A stretch of DNA of 64,000 bases from Phaeobacter porticola. GTDB lineage: Bacteria; Pseudomonadota; Alphaproteobacteria; Rhodobacterales; Rhodobacteraceae. Positions 1 to 9,530 of this stretch are shown in pieces; the first letter of the stretch is position 1, and every line of letters starts with the position of its first letter. A model generated the notes under the pieces. The model made no database searches, was not told the DNA's origin, and was given only the letters and a program-made list of their open reading frames with translations. Where the stretch lies: assembly GCF_001888185.1 (NCBI RefSeq), contig NZ_CP016364.1:3286001-3350000 (forward strand). Reading direction: 5' to 3'. The translations under genes and the position numbers were made by a program.

Positions 1-479
1 ATACGGTCACTTTCCATCTGCATCATCAGGTCCAACCGGTCCGCCGCGACACGTTGGAAATAAGCGGTGTAATCATAGCTGGTAAACGCATTGTCCCGCC
101 CGCCATTGGCCGCGACAGTCGCCGAAAGCTCGCCCGCCTCTAGCGTATCGGTGGCCTTGAAAAGTAGGTGTTCCAGAAAATGCGCGACACCCGACTGACC
201 CACCGGTTCATCGGCAGAACCTGCACGGTACCAGACCATATGCTGCACGACAGGAGCGCGGTGATCTTCGATCACCACAACCTGCATTCCATTCTCCAGC
301 GTAAAATTGGTCACCATGTTGGCGGCGCTGCTGTCCTGTGTGGAGGCGTCTTGGGCCTGCGCTGCACCAGCCGTCAGGCCAATCGCCAACCCGCTACCAA
401 GCCCCGTTACGAGACCGGCTGTTTCCGTGGCCAAGAGCGCGGCAGCAACCGTGACGGCCCGCGTGATCGCTGGCATCAT
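1..479 (-). CDS. M16 family zinc peptidase, N-terminal part (cut by window edge)
   Basis: Insulinase/pitrilysin-like (M16) metallopeptidase, probably periplasmic. The first 159 residues are visible and the gene runs off the left edge. An Ala-rich signal peptide is followed by an AQA-type cleavage site near residue 42. The M16 zinc motif HFLEH lies at residues 100-104 (His100, Glu103 and His104 being the inverted HxxEH), and NGGRDNAFTSYDYT is the usual following strand. Two adjacent ATGs (479 and 476) follow a clear AAGGAG. It is the last gene of a leftward series with DUF3035, lspA and purH; M16 genes next to lspA are common in Rhodobacteraceae. Its substrate cannot be told. Confidence 0.9.
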   Translation of the reverse strand, partial: MMPAITRAVTVAAALLATETAGLVTGLGSGLAIGLTAGAAQAQDASTQDSSAANMVTNFTLENGMQVVVIEDHRAPVVQHMVWYRAGSADEPVGQSGVAHFLEHLLFKATDTLEAGELSATVAANGGRDNAFTSYDYTAYFQRVAADRLDLMMQMESDR

Positions 480-771
480 TTGGCGTTCTCCTTATATGAG
501 ATGCCCTAGGAGAGGAGTATCCGAGGCACCGGAATATTCAGTCGTCGGCAGATCAGCATCCAAGCTCTCCCATCAGGGAAAGGCGCGTACCCTCCTGTCC
601 GCAGTCAGGCGCAGCGCATTGGGAGCAGATCCATCCGACAACATGTCATTGGCATCCGGCCCTGAAACAGAAACCAGAATAGCTGCTCTCAAATTACGCT
701 CTGAGAGGCCATGTGCAAGGGAAATGGCATTATTGTGATCGCCCGGCACGGCGCGCGATATCGCCCTAGCG
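480..771. other. 292-bp gap between the DUF3035 and M16 genes
   Basis: I see no convincing gene here. Short open frames exist on both strands, but their proteins look like random translations and lack ribosome binding sites. The segment presumably holds the M16 leader or promoter. No clear terminator hairpin or sigma-70 pair stands out. Confidence 0.4.
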
Positions 772-1287
772 TTACTCAGCCGGTGGGGCAGAGGGGGTTT
801 CGTAACCTGATCTGCGGAACAGCTCGCTGACCTGAGCGGGCGCGATAGCCTCGCGTTTGTAGGCCTCTTGGTAGCGATCGACCGGGAACAGTTTGAACCG
901 TGCGGTGCGATTTTCACGCTTGCGCTTTTTCGCATCACGCGCGGCCAGATCAGCACGTACATTGGGGTCAACGCCATAGCGGCTCACCGCGGTCACCAAT
1001 GCGCCATCGCTGGCCGGAATACTTTCTCCGGGGACCAGCGCCGCTGGGTTGCCGCCCAGAACAGCAACCGCTTCGCCCTTGGGATTGCGATCCGTCAGAT
1101 TGGCCGCACCCGGTGTCGGGGTTGGCAAGGTCTGATAGCTGTTTGGTTCTGCCAGCGGCTTAGAAGGCAGTATCATAAATTCATCCGGCCCGGTTCCTGA
1201 GGGCCGCAGATCGCGCAACCCTTTTTGCCCGCAGGCAGAAACGGCCAGCACGCCCGTCAGAACAATCACACCAAAAGGGATCCGCAT
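772..1287 (-). CDS. DUF3035 domain lipoprotein
   Basis: A 171-residue predicted lipoprotein of the DUF3035 family, known mainly from Rhodobacteraceae and without assigned function. The N-terminal hydrophobic helix ends in the lipobox AVSAC, placing the lipidated Cys at residue 19. Next comes a Pro-rich linker (about residues 30-75) and a Lys/Arg-rich helix (KKRKREN, about 120-128). The start is supported by AGGAG nine bases upstream. It lies between lspA and the M16 gene, so it may share a transcript with lspA, the signal peptidase that would process it. Family call good; role unknown. Confidence 0.85.
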   Translation of the reverse strand: MRIPFGVIVLTGVLAVSACGQKGLRDLRPSGTGPDEFMILPSKPLAEPNSYQTLPTPTPGAANLTDRNPKGEAVAVLGGNPAALVPGESIPASDGALVTAVSRYGVDPNVRADLAARDAKKRKRENRTARFKLFPVDRYQEAYKREAIAPAQVSELFRRSGYETPSAPPAE

Positions 1288-1340
1288 GATCCATTACTCC
1301 TGCCTGTTTCAGGCGCTTTTATCGCATTTACCCAGCAAGG

Positions 1341-1823
1341 TCACGCAGGGTTTTTCTGTCGACCATCGAATAGGATCAAACCAGCTGCGCCAACAAAGAT
1401 GAAGACATCCGCAACATTGAAGACAAAGGGATTTTCGATGCCGCAGCAAGAGGTATTCAGAAAATCAAGCACATACCCGTAAAGCAGCCGATCCACAACA
1501 TTGCCCAACGCCCCACCAATAACGAGACCAGCGGACAGCTGCATTGCGCGGGCATCGGCGGGCAAACGAGAGATCCAGATCACCAGCACCATACAGATCA
1601 GCATTGAGAGACTGATCAGGACCCATCGGGTCGTATCGGTGCCGTCACCAAACAAACCAAAGTTGATCCCGGTGTTCTCGCCATAGCGAAACCGCAGTAA
1701 CGGCGGCAGCACATCAATGCCGCCGCGATTGGCCACATCCATGACCCGCACCACCAGATATTTGCTGATCTGATCGGCAAGCAGCGCCAGTATCGCAGCC
1801 CAGATCGTCACTTTGGCTCGCAT
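1341..1823 (-). CDS. lspA: Lipoprotein signal peptidase (signal peptidase II)
   Basis: Inner-membrane aspartyl peptidase that cleaves prolipoproteins after lipidation. The 160-residue length is normal. Four hydrophobic segments are visible, with the conserved GENTGINFG loop (residues 48-56) and GNVVDR (107-112). The catalytic Asp pair is Asp120 in YVLDF and Asp139 in FNVAD. An AAGGGGG precedes the ATG. It sits downstream of purH, separated by a hairpin, and upstream of a lipoprotein gene. Confidence 0.96.
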   Translation of the reverse strand: MRAKVTIWAAILALLADQISKYLVVRVMDVANRGGIDVLPPLLRFRYGENTGINFGLFGDGTDTTRWVLISLSMLICMVLVIWISRLPADARAMQLSAGLVIGGALGNVVDRLLYGYVLDFLNTSCCGIENPFVFNVADVFIFVGAAGLILFDGRQKNPA

Positions 1824-1856
1824 CGTGCGGCCCCCTTTGCCCGAAATTTGAGGCGT

Positions 1857-1880
1857 GATCGGGCCAAAACAGGCCCGATC
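1857..1880. terminator. 9-bp perfect inverted repeat between purH and lspA
   Basis: GATCGGGCC and GGCCCGATC (1857-1865 and 1872-1880) pair perfectly around a 6-base loop. No U-tract follows on either strand, so it may reduce read-through from purH into lspA, or act as an mRNA-processing or stability hairpin, rather than being a strong intrinsic terminator. Confidence 0.45.
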
Positions 1881-1894
1881 AGCCTCAACTGCAT

Positions 1895-3484
1895 TTAGTG
1901 GCGGAAATGGCGCATGCCGGTGAAGACCATCGCCAGCCCGGCCTTGTTGGCGGCCTTGATCACCTCATCGTCGCGCATGGAGCCACCTGGCTGGATCACG
2001 CAGGTTGCGCCGTTTGCCGCAGCCTCCAGAAGACCGTCCGCGAAGGGGAAGAATGCGTCGGAAGCGACCGCAGAGCCTTTGGCCAGGCTCTCGGGCAATT
2101 CCAGCGCATCAGCCATCCGTTGCGCCTTGATGCCCGCGATGGTGGCACTGTCCAGACGGCTCATCTGACCTGCACCAACACCAACGGTCTGACCGGATTT
2201 GACATAGACGATAGCGTTGGATTTCACGTGTTTTGCAACCTTCCAGGCGAACAGCAAATCCTGCATCTGTTCTTCAGTCGGGGCCTTTTCAGTAACCACC
2301 TTCAGGTCATCCATGGCGCGGTGACCGACATCCTTGTCCTGCACCAGCATCCCGCCGGACACCTGACGGGTGGTCAGACCAGTGTCCTGCGGGTTGGGCA
2401 GACCATCGGTCAACAACAGTCGCAGGTTTTTCTTCGACGCGAAGATGGCTTTTGCCTCATCCGAGGCGCCCGGAGCAATGACCACTTCGGTGAAGATCTG
2501 CACGATTTCCGCAGCCGTCTCAGCGTCCAGCGGCTGGTTCAGGGCCACAATCCCGCCAAAGGCAGAGGTGCGGTCGCAGTCGAAGGCCTTTTGATAAGCA
2601 TCCTTCAACGTCTCACCACGGGCCACACCACATGGGTTGGCGTGTTTGATGATCGCAACGGCGGGGCCATCTTCGGGTGCAAATTCACTGACCAGCTCAA
2701 ATGCCGCATCAGTGTCATTGATATTGTTATACGAGAGTTCCTTACCCTGCACCTGCTGCGCGGTAGCGACCCCCGCACGTGCAGAACCATCCAGGTAAAA
2801 CGCTGCCTGCTGATGCGGATTTTCGCCATAACGCAGTGTCTGGGCCAGCTGCCCTGCCACGGCGCGACGGCGCGGCGCCTCAAGGTTCAGCGCGCCCGCC
2901 ATCCAGTTCGAAACCGCAGCGTCGTATGCGGCAGTGCGGGCGTAGGCGTTCTGCGACAGCCACTGACGGAAGCCATAAGAGGTTTGGCCATCGTTTTTGT
3001 CCAGCTCTGCCAGCAGCGGTTCGTAGTCCTCTACATCCACCACAACATTCACGAACAGGTGATTCTTGGAGGCCGCCCGGATCATCGCAGGGCCGCCAAT
3101 ATCAATGTTCTCGATGCAGGTGTCATAGTCGGCACCCTTGGCCACGGTTTCCTCAAACGGGTAGAGGTTCACTACCAACAGGTCGATGGCGCCGATGCCA
3201 TGCTCATCCATCGCCGCGACATGGGTGTCGTTGTCGCGAAGTGCCAACAGACCGCCATGCACCATCGGGTGCAGCGTCTTGACCCGGCCATCCATCATTT
3301 CCGGAAACCCGGTAATCTCCGACACGTCCTTGACCGTCAGCCCTGCTTCGCGCAGCGCCTTGGCCGTCCCACCGGTGGAGAGCAGCTCAATACCGCGCGC
3401 GGCCAAGGCCTTGCCCAGGTCGATCAGCCCAGTCTTGTCGGATACGGAAAGCAGCGCACGGCGTACGGGGTGAAGGTCAGTCAT
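1895..3484 (-). CDS. purH: Bifunctional AICAR transformylase/IMP cyclohydrolase
   Basis: Catalyses the last two steps of de novo IMP synthesis: formylation of AICAR by 10-formyl-THF, then ring closure. The 529 residues match the normal length. The N-terminal MGS-like cyclohydrolase domain (about 1-150) has STGGTAKAL and [10 protein letters not shown]. The C-terminal transformylase domain carries [10 protein letters not shown] and the terminal [10 protein letters not shown] and GMRHFRH motifs. The neighbours rsmB and heparinase-like upstream and lspA downstream lie on the same strand. Confidence 0.98.
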   Translation of the reverse strand: MTDLHPVRRALLSVSDKTGLIDLGKALAARGIELLSTGGTAKALREAGLTVKDVSEITGFPEMMDGRVKTLHPMVHGGLLALRDNDTHVAAMDEHGIGAIDLLVVNLYPFEETVAKGADYDTCIENIDIGGPAMIRAASKNHLFVNVVVDVEDYEPLLAELDKNDGQTSYGFRQWLSQNAYARTAAYDAAVSNWMAGALNLEAPRRRAVAGQLAQTLRYGENPHQQAAFYLDGSARAGVATAQQVQGKELSYNNINDTDAAFELVSEFAPEDGPAVAIIKHANPCGVARGETLKDAYQKAFDCDRTSAFGGIVALNQPLDAETAAEIVQIFTEVVIAPGASDEAKAIFASKKNLRLLLTDGLPNPQDTGLTTRQVSGGMLVQDKDVGHRAMDDLKVVTEKAPTEEQMQDLLFAWKVAKHVKSNAIVYVKSGQTVGVGAGQMSRLDSATIAGIKAQRMADALELPESLAKGSAVASDAFFPFADGLLEAAANGATCVIQPGGSMRDDEVIKAANKAGLAMVFTGMRHFRH

Positions 3485-3506
3485 GGCAGGGCGGTCCTTT
3501 TCAGGC

Positions 3507-5249
3507 TCAGTCAGTTAACTCGGGGTCGTCCCGGTTCAGGTCTCGCACGGCAACGGCAGTTTCCTGCGCCTTACTCAGCGTCCACCGGATGCGCGTGGCA
3601 TAGTCCATTGCCCGCCCGGATAGAACGATCTGTTTTGCCGCACGCGGCTTCAAGCGGGTTTTTTCCAGGTACACGCTGGGTTCCAGCTTCAATTCGCAGG
3701 TTCCATCATGACGGAACACCCAGATCTCCCCGCTCTTGAGCGCCATGGATACTGCTGCGCCCCCCAAGTCAAGGGCCGCGTCCACATCCGGGTGCAGGTG
3801 AAGGCGGATATCAAAGCCGATACCACCCAGAGAATGTGCATCCATTGCCTTGTCAAAACGCCGTTTATTGCGGGTATCCAATGCCAGCAGCATATCCTCA
3901 CCCGCCAGCCCACGGCCATCAACGGCCAATTCCAACGTCCTTGCATGGGTCAGGCCAAAGTTCTTCTCATAGCCGTTCTGGCCGCCCTGGAACCTATAGC
4001 CATCTTCCAGATCCGACAGGTCAAGCGGCACTGTGTCGGGAGCCTCTGTCATGATTTCATGACCGCTGCCGCGTTCCGGCGGTGCCAGTCGAGCACTGGA
4101 ATGCCCTTCGATACATAGCGTGGAATGCGACGGTGTAGCCCGCCCAGCGCGGCGCCATTCCACGCCGAAGGTCTCGCCCGAGCCGCAGTTCACGATCAAG
4201 GGACGGCGGCCTGATGTCAGCTCAAACGCAAGGGTCGAGGCATGGCCGTTCCAAGAGGCGCGCCCTTTGGGCGGGACCGATGCGTCAATGATCACCGAGG
4301 TCCGACGCCCGGACAAACGCGCATAGCCCATCGCCAGCCCATCGGCGTGACGCGTCGTGACGTGGCTGGCCGCTAATGCGTGATCCAATCGCCCCTCCAG
4401 CCCGCGGCCACCGCCATGAAACCGTGCCAAACCACCATCACTATGCCGCAACGTGCGCAAGGTCGGCGCGATACGTTCAATGGCAGCTGTCTGTGCCGGG
4501 GGAACACCCCGACCAACATCCTGCAACGCCGCCGCAGCCCAGGTCAGCAGCGTGAAAACCTCCAACAACTCTTCCGGGTTGCGGGTTGGCAGGCCGCCCT
4601 GATCATCAATCTGGCGGGTGCATTCCTCCGCCAGCGCCTTGAGAGCCGCGTCAACCTGATCCTCATGCCCCTTGAGGGCGAGACCTGCGTAGATCAGCCC
4701 GGTCAGCGCCTCGAAACGTGGCAAACCCGGCGATGCTCCCTGCCAGCGCCGCGATAAGAACCAGGTCTGACGTGAGAGCGCCCCAAAGAAGGCTTCGGAT
4801 TGTTCGGGTGTGCGCGCCGCCAGCAGGAACAGCGCGTGGTTGATCCAGCGGATCACGCGTCGCCCGGTCAGATCCGGCGACCAACCAGGGCCTGATCCTT
4901 TGCCATAGGCGGCGATCCACCCCCAAACCCAAAGCTGCGCCTTTTCGCGGGCACGAAAATCCCCGACAGCTGCCAGATCGTCCAGCCAGGCAAAGCCGTG
5001 GCGTTCAGCGTCAAAGGCAAGATCGGGCGCAACCACATCCCAGAGCGCAGTCGTAGGCGATTCGACCAGATACCCAGCAAACAGAAGATTACCAGCAACC
5101 AGCTGACGCCCTCGGGCAAAGCTGCCAATGGTGCGCGGCTCGGGTTGCGAGACAAAAGCGGTCGTGCCCGGCTGCCGCCGTGAGCGCCGCGCATAATATC
5201 GGTTCAACAGGCGGGTGCCGCGACGCGCCATTTTATCGTATCGGGACAT
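3507..5249 (-). CDS. Heparinase II/III family protein
   Basis: A 580-residue protein of the heparinase II/III family. The N-terminal half is an alpha-helical toroid-like region, and the C-terminal beta domain (from about residue 320) contains FHGGGRG and a His in [10 protein letters not shown], as in polysaccharide lyases. Roseobacter genomes often keep such a gene next to rsmB, but its substrate is not established. I chose the ATG at 5249 ([11 protein letters not shown]), which has a purine-rich AGGCAAGAG upstream, over a GTG 15 bases earlier. No clear signal peptide is visible, which is odd for a lyase; a role in cell-envelope glycan turnover is only a guess. Confidence 0.8.
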   Translation of the reverse strand: MSRYDKMARRGTRLLNRYYARRSRRQPGTTAFVSQPEPRTIGSFARGRQLVAGNLLFAGYLVESPTTALWDVVAPDLAFDAERHGFAWLDDLAAVGDFRAREKAQLWVWGWIAAYGKGSGPGWSPDLTGRRVIRWINHALFLLAARTPEQSEAFFGALSRQTWFLSRRWQGASPGLPRFEALTGLIYAGLALKGHEDQVDAALKALAEECTRQIDDQGGLPTRNPEELLEVFTLLTWAAAALQDVGRGVPPAQTAAIERIAPTLRTLRHSDGGLARFHGGGRGLEGRLDHALAASHVTTRHADGLAMGYARLSGRRTSVIIDASVPPKGRASWNGHASTLAFELTSGRRPLIVNCGSGETFGVEWRRAGRATPSHSTLCIEGHSSARLAPPERGSGHEIMTEAPDTVPLDLSDLEDGYRFQGGQNGYEKNFGLTHARTLELAVDGRGLAGEDMLLALDTRNKRRFDKAMDAHSLGGIGFDIRLHLHPDVDAALDLGGAAVSMALKSGEIWVFRHDGTCELKLEPSVYLEKTRLKPRAAKQIVLSGRAMDYATRIRWTLSKAQETAVAVRDLNRDDPELTD

Positions 5250-5382
5250 GCTCTCTTGCCTCACGCCAGATAATTTTTCCGGGGCGTTTTCGGCTGAGCA
5301 TAGCGACGCTTACGGGCCAAGTCACCGATAATGAGGCAGGCATCTGCGCGGCGGATCGGCAAAGGCTCGCCGAGACCTGAGG

Positions 5383-6648
5383 TCAGACCGTGGATTTGCG
5401 CAATTCCGCCATGTAGAAACCGTCCATACCGCCCAGATCAGCCCAGTAGTCAGGCCGCAGGCGCAACCCGCCTTCTTCGGTAATCCAGTTAGGGTCAATG
5501 CCCGCAATGTCGCGGATTCGATCGCCGACGGACATATCGGGAAACATCTCAAGCGCATCTTCAACCTGACACTCGCCCTCATCCGGCAACAGCGAACAGG
5601 TGCAATAGATCAACCGACCGCCGGGTTTCACCAAGCTCCAGGCGTGGGCGAGCATCTGTGCCTGCAATTCAATCAGCGCGCCGAAACCGCTGCCGTCTTT
5701 GGCATGGGGCAAATCAGGGTGACGACGGATTGTCCCCGTGGCAGAGCAAGGCGCGTCCAGCAGAACCGCGTCATATTGACCGGTTTGTTCTAACGCATCC
5801 CCTACAACAACGGTGGCCTCAAGGCCCGTACGCTCAAGATTCTCTGAAAGCCGCGCCATCCGCCCGACAGACTGATCCACCGCCGTCACATTGGCCCCGG
5901 CAGCAGCGATCTGCATCGTCTTACCCCCAGGAGCGGCGCAGAGATCCAGCACCGATTCGCCGGGCTTCGCCGCCAAAATTTGCGCAGGCAGCGCTGCTGC
6001 GGCGTCCTGAACCCACCAATCCCCTGTCGCAAATCCGGGCAGGCCCGAGACCTGAACGGAATTGTGGATACGATAAGATCCCGTTGGCAGCAAAACCGCC
6101 TCAAGCGCTGCAAGATCCGCGCCGGGCTTAGGGCTAAGATCCAGCGGCGCGCCTGCTAGATGGGCGGCCTCGATCTGCAACATGGCCGGTGCCCCCCAGG
6201 CCTGCGACAGCGGGCTGCGGAGCCATTTCGGGAGACGCGGCACCCGCAGTTTTGCCCATTCGGCAGGCCCGTGATCGGCCACCTTGCGCAATACCGCATT
6301 GACCAACCCCTTTAGCTTGCCGTGGCGACGGTGACGGGAAACGATATCGACCATCTCATTGACCACACCATGCGCAGCACCGCCCTGGCACAGCTCAACC
6401 GTACCAATCCGCAGGGCATTATGCACCGTCAGGGGTGTCGCTTTTTTCAGGTGCTTCTGCAGGATCCGGTCGGCACGTTCCAGATTGCGCAGTGTGTCTG
6501 TTGCCAGCCGCTGGGTGCGCGCGCGCTCCTCTGCGGGCAGTTTATCCAATGCGCCCGCTGCGTAACATTCGGACAGCAGCTTGCCTTCCCCCAGCACCTC
6601 ATCAAGCAGATGAATGGCACGGCGGCGGGCTTGGGTTGCGTTGGACAT
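5383..6648 (-). CDS. rsmB: 16S rRNA (cytosine-C5) methyltransferase, RsmB/Sun family
   Basis: SAM-dependent methyltransferase expected to modify cytosine 967 of 16S rRNA, 421 residues. The N-terminal NusB-like helical domain covers about residues 1-140. The Rossmann domain has motif I LDLCAAPGGKT, the LDAPCSATGTIRRHPD loop and the catalytic-Cys motif YCTCSLLPDEGE. The ATG at 6648 (MSNATQARRRA) has AGGAG about seven bases upstream; an upstream extension to 6714 has no such site. It is divergent from the DUF1674 gene and heads the leftward group with heparinase-like and purH. Confidence 0.95.
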   Translation of the reverse strand: MSNATQARRRAIHLLDEVLGEGKLLSECYAAGALDKLPAEERARTQRLATDTLRNLERADRILQKHLKKATPLTVHNALRIGTVELCQGGAAHGVVNEMVDIVSRHRRHGKLKGLVNAVLRKVADHGPAEWAKLRVPRLPKWLRSPLSQAWGAPAMLQIEAAHLAGAPLDLSPKPGADLAALEAVLLPTGSYRIHNSVQVSGLPGFATGDWWVQDAAAALPAQILAAKPGESVLDLCAAPGGKTMQIAAAGANVTAVDQSVGRMARLSENLERTGLEATVVVGDALEQTGQYDAVLLDAPCSATGTIRRHPDLPHAKDGSGFGALIELQAQMLAHAWSLVKPGGRLIYCTCSLLPDEGECQVEDALEMFPDMSVGDRIRDIAGIDPNWITEEGGLRLRPDYWADLGGMDGFYMAELRKSTV

Positions 6649-6738
6649 ACGAGGCTCCTGATGCACGGGCGGCAGCGGCATGGGTTGTCGCCGCCGGACG
6701 CGGGCGTATATCATAGAACGACAATAAGGAAACCCGGC

Positions 6739-6933
6739 ATGAGTGACGCTGAAAAAACCGAAACCGAAAATCTGCCCCCAGCTGCACAGCGTGCGCTGGC
6801 AGAGGCTGCCGAACGGCGTAGGGCCGCCGAGGCCGAAGCTGCCAACCGCCCGGTTGAGCTGGGCGGTCGCGATGGTCCCGATCCTGCGCGCTATGGCGAC
6901 TGGGAGAAAAAAGGAATCGCCATCGATTTCTGA
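6739..6933 (+). CDS. DUF1674 protein (SDHAF4-like)
   Basis: A 64-residue protein. Its C-terminal half contains the family signature GGRDGPDPARYGDWEKKG, shared with mitochondrial succinate dehydrogenase assembly factor SDHAF4. The N-terminal half is an Ala/Glu-rich helix. By homology it may help deliver the flavinylated SdhA subunit, but no sdh gene is in the window. The start is set by AAGGA at 6725-6729. The next coding remnant begins 23 bases downstream. Confidence 0.88.
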   Translation: MSDAEKTETENLPPAAQRALAEAAERRRAAEAEAANRPVELGGRDGPDPARYGDWEKKGIAIDF

Positions 6934-6956
6934 CGGTGTCGCCGCAGGAGGCCTGC

Positions 6957-7285
6957 ATGATCATCGAGATCCGCCGCTACTGGCTGCACCCCGGCAAACG
7001 CGAAGCCTTTATTGACATCTTTGAACGGGTGAACAGACCAGCGATGCGGGCATGCTGGTTTTTGGCCCGATGTGCGATCTGGCAGATCCGGATGTCGTCC
7101 ACTGGATGCGCGCCTTTGCAACGCTATCAGACCGCGAGCGCATCAGGGACGGATTTTATGATGGGCCCGTCTGGCTGAAGGACGTGGAACCGCGCGTGAT
7201 GCCGCTGATCGCCCATTTCGAGGCCTCGGCGGTTGAGACCACCGAAGGGTTCGAGACGTTCAGTGGCTCTGCGTCCCTGCTCTGA
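6957..7285 (+). pseudogene. NIPSNAP-like protein, frameshifted
   Basis: Two reading frames together give one small NIPSNAP-like protein of about 110 residues. The first (MIIEIRRYWLHPGKREAF... to PAMRA) starts at 6957 after GCAGGAG. The second resumes as MLVFGPMCDLADPDVVHWMR in the -1 frame from 7052 and ends at 7285. The switch falls within about 7045-7052, in CGGGCATG. Relatives typically read PAMRAAGM here, so loss of 7 nt between two CGGGCA copies would explain it, though a single-base deletion also would. Either a real inactivating mutation or a sequencing error. Function of the family is unclear. Confidence 0.75.
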
Positions 7286-7288
7286 GGA

Positions 7289-8125
7289 TCAGAGACCCAG
7301 CACATCCAACATATCATACTGACCGGGTTCCTTGCCCTGCCCCCAAAGTGCAGCCTTAATCGCACCACGTGCAAAAATCGCCCGGTCGGTGGCCATATGG
7401 CGCAGCACGATACGCTCGCCCTGACCAGCGAACAGCACGTCATGCTCACCAACAATATCGCCGCCTCTAATCGCACTGAAGCCGATATCGCCGCGCTTGC
7501 GCGCGCCGGTAATGCCATCGCGGCCACTGTCCGAAACATCAGCCAGTGTGACGCCACGCCCCTCCGCAGCCGCTTCGCCCAGCATCAATGCGGTGCCTGA
7601 GGGTGCATCGACCTTGTGATGGTGATGGGCCTCAATCACTTCGATGTCGAAATCCTCATCAAGGGCGGCAGCAACCTTTTTGGTGAGCTGAACCAGAAGG
7701 TTTACACCTAGGCTCATGTTACCGGCCCGCATCTGCACCGAATGGCGTGAGGCTGGTTCCAACTGGGAAATTTGTGCGTCGTTCATGCCAGTGGTGCCAA
7801 TCACATGCACTGCGCGTGCTTGTGCAGCCAGAGTCGCAAAGCCAAGTGTCGCCTCAGGGCTGGTAAAATCAATCACCGCCTGTGCAACTGAAAATGCCTC
7901 CACCGCATCGTCGGTCACGGTGACGCCGAGTTCGGGGCCGCCCATGGCAATGCCAACATCCTGCCCAACCCAAGCATGACCGCTACGCTCCACCGCACCC
8001 ACAAGACGGGCGCGGGGATGGTCCACGATCGTTTTGATCAACATTTGCCCCATCCGACCAGAGGCACCGGTGATCACGATGCCTGGTGTGGCCGCGCTGG
8101 AAGCTGTCATGCTGGAAGCCGTCAT
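7289..8125 (-). CDS. dapB: 4-hydroxy-tetrahydrodipicolinate reductase
   Basis: NAD(P)H-dependent reductase of the diaminopimelate/lysine pathway, 278 residues from the ATG at 8125. The Rossmann motif is [11 protein letters not shown] near the N-terminus. The signature [15 protein letters not shown] contains the catalytic His and Lys, and the C-terminal [11 protein letters not shown] is typical. GAGGA about 9 bases upstream supports 8125; another ATG lies 15 bases further in. It is convergent with the broken NIPSNAP-like gene (3-bp gap) and divergent from rbfA. Confidence 0.97.
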   Translation of the reverse strand: MTASSMTASSAATPGIVITGASGRMGQMLIKTIVDHPRARLVGAVERSGHAWVGQDVGIAMGGPELGVTVTDDAVEAFSVAQAVIDFTSPEATLGFATLAAQARAVHVIGTTGMNDAQISQLEPASRHSVQMRAGNMSLGVNLLVQLTKKVAAALDEDFDIEVIEAHHHHKVDAPSGTALMLGEAAAEGRGVTLADVSDSGRDGITGARKRGDIGFSAIRGGDIVGEHDVLFAGQGERIVLRHMATDRAIFARGAIKAALWGQGKEPGQYDMLDVLGL

Positions 8126-8238
8126 GGGGTGGGTCCTCGCCTTTTGTGTCGTCCGTCCGGTGGGCTCTTTGTGCTGGATTTGTCCTAACCGCTTGCGCTG
8201 CGCTTGGCAAAGCCCTCCTTTCGGCATAAATCGGATAT

Positions 8239-8634
8239 ATGGCTAAGAACAAACTCCAAGAGGGCTCTGGTCCCTCACAACGACAGCTCCGCGTCGGCGA
8301 ATTGATTCGCCGCGCCCTGTCCGAGATTTTTGCACGCGGCGACCTGCATGATCCCGACCTGAACCGGCTGTCGATCACCGTGGGTGAGGTGCGTACCTCG
8401 CCTGATCTTCGAATTGCCACTGCCTATGTGTTGCCGCTTGGCGGTAAAGGGCAAGAGGAAACGCTCAAGCTGATGGCCCGCAACAAGGGAGAGCTGCGTC
8501 GCATCATCGGCAAGAAATTGGCACTGAAGTTCACCCCCGAACTGAGGTTCCAGCTGGACGACACCTTTGACCGGATGGATGACACCCGTCGAATGCTGTC
8601 GCAGGACGCGGTGCGCCGCGACACGGGCGAGTGA
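8239..8634 (+). CDS. rbfA: 30S ribosome-binding factor A
   Basis: 131-residue KH-like assembly factor needed for 16S rRNA 5' end maturation and cold adaptation. Recognisable segments are [16 protein letters not shown], the [13 protein letters not shown] strand with YVLPLGG, and the terminal [16 protein letters not shown]. It opens the conserved order rbfA-truB-rpsO-pnp. Its TGA stop overlaps the GTG start of the next gene (GTGA), implying translational coupling. Confidence 0.95.
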   Translation: MAKNKLQEGSGPSQRQLRVGELIRRALSEIFARGDLHDPDLNRLSITVGEVRTSPDLRIATAYVLPLGGKGQEETLKLMARNKGELRRIIGKKLALKFTPELRFQLDDTFDRMDDTRRMLSQDAVRRDTGE

Positions 8635-9389
8635 TCGTCCGGGCGATGGGTGTGGCGCTGGCCCTTTGGGCCACGCCCGCAGCCGCGGTGGAGTGCCGCG
8701 ACATCGCCTATGACAGCAACCGCTATACGATCTGCGAGGTCGCTGTGGCCAAAGATGAGCTGCGCCTGTTTCTGAAGGATGACACCGGGCAGGTCTACGG
8801 TCATTTCTCTTCAATCGAAAATGCGCTGAAACCCAAAGGCCAAACACTGTCCTTTGCCACCAATGCTGGCATGTATCACCGCGACCGTTCGCCTGTTGGA
8901 TTGTATGTCGATGGTGACACGGAAGAAATGCGTTTGGTCACCAATCCCGGCCCCGGCAACTTTGGCCTATTGCCAAACGGTGTCCTGTGCATTGGCAAGA
9001 CGCGCACAGATGTCATCGAGACACTGACATTCGCCCAAACAACACCGCAATGCCGCTACGCCACACAATCCGGTCCGATGCTGGTGATCGACGGCGTCCT
9101 TCATCCACGGTTTTTACCGGACTCCAGCTCCTATTTCATCCGCAACGGAGTCGGGACCAGCGCCGACGGACAGCGGGTGGTCTTTGCCATTTCGCGCAAC
9201 GCCGTCACCTTTCACCAGTTCGGAAGCCTCTTTCTCAACCACCTGAAGCTGCCGAATGCGCTGTATTTTGATGGCAATATTTCACGGCTGCACGCGCCGC
9301 AGATCAATCGCAGCGATGCCGGGTTCATGATGGGGCCAGTTGTGGGTGTGGTCACGGATAGGGCCACCGACGACGACGCGACCAACTAG
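8631..9389 (+). CDS. Phosphodiester glycosidase family (DUF2233/NAGPA-like) exported protein
   Basis: 252 residues from a GTG start that overlaps the rbfA stop. A short signal peptide ends at about ALWATPAAA (residue 18). The core shows the family motifs [38 protein letters not shown] and [18 protein letters not shown], followed by LYFDGNIS. Eukaryotic members uncover mannose-6-phosphate; the bacterial substrate is unknown. It probably acts in the periplasm. Its coupling to rbfA is translational and need not be functional. Confidence 0.85.
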   Translation: MIVRAMGVALALWATPAAAVECRDIAYDSNRYTICEVAVAKDELRLFLKDDTGQVYGHFSSIENALKPKGQTLSFATNAGMYHRDRSPVGLYVDGDTEEMRLVTNPGPGNFGLLPNGVLCIGKTRTDVIETLTFAQTTPQCRYATQSGPMLVIDGVLHPRFLPDSSSYFIRNGVGTSADGQRVVFAISRNAVTFHQFGSLFLNHLKLPNALYFDGNISRLHAPQINRSDAGFMMGPVVGVVTDRATDDDATN

Positions 9390-9530
9390 GCCCTACGGGG
9401 CTAGCCACCGATATTTCGACCTGAATATCCAAGGACCAAGTTGTGTTTCACAGCGCCGTGCAATTGACAGCGCCGCAGGGCTGGGCTACCCCGCGCGCCT
9501 CTCTCACCGACGATGACATTGGGGTACGAC

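Noticed and set aside
573-977. 134-codon minus-strand frame in the 480-771 gap
   Set aside because: Overlaps the DUF3035 gene in a different frame, lacks a ribosome binding site and shows no family pattern.
1898-3739. 613-codon open frame on the plus strand opposite purH
   Set aside because: It is antisense to purH and the start of the heparinase-like gene; its protein has no recognisable motifs and no binding site. Long antisense frames are common in G+C-rich DNA.
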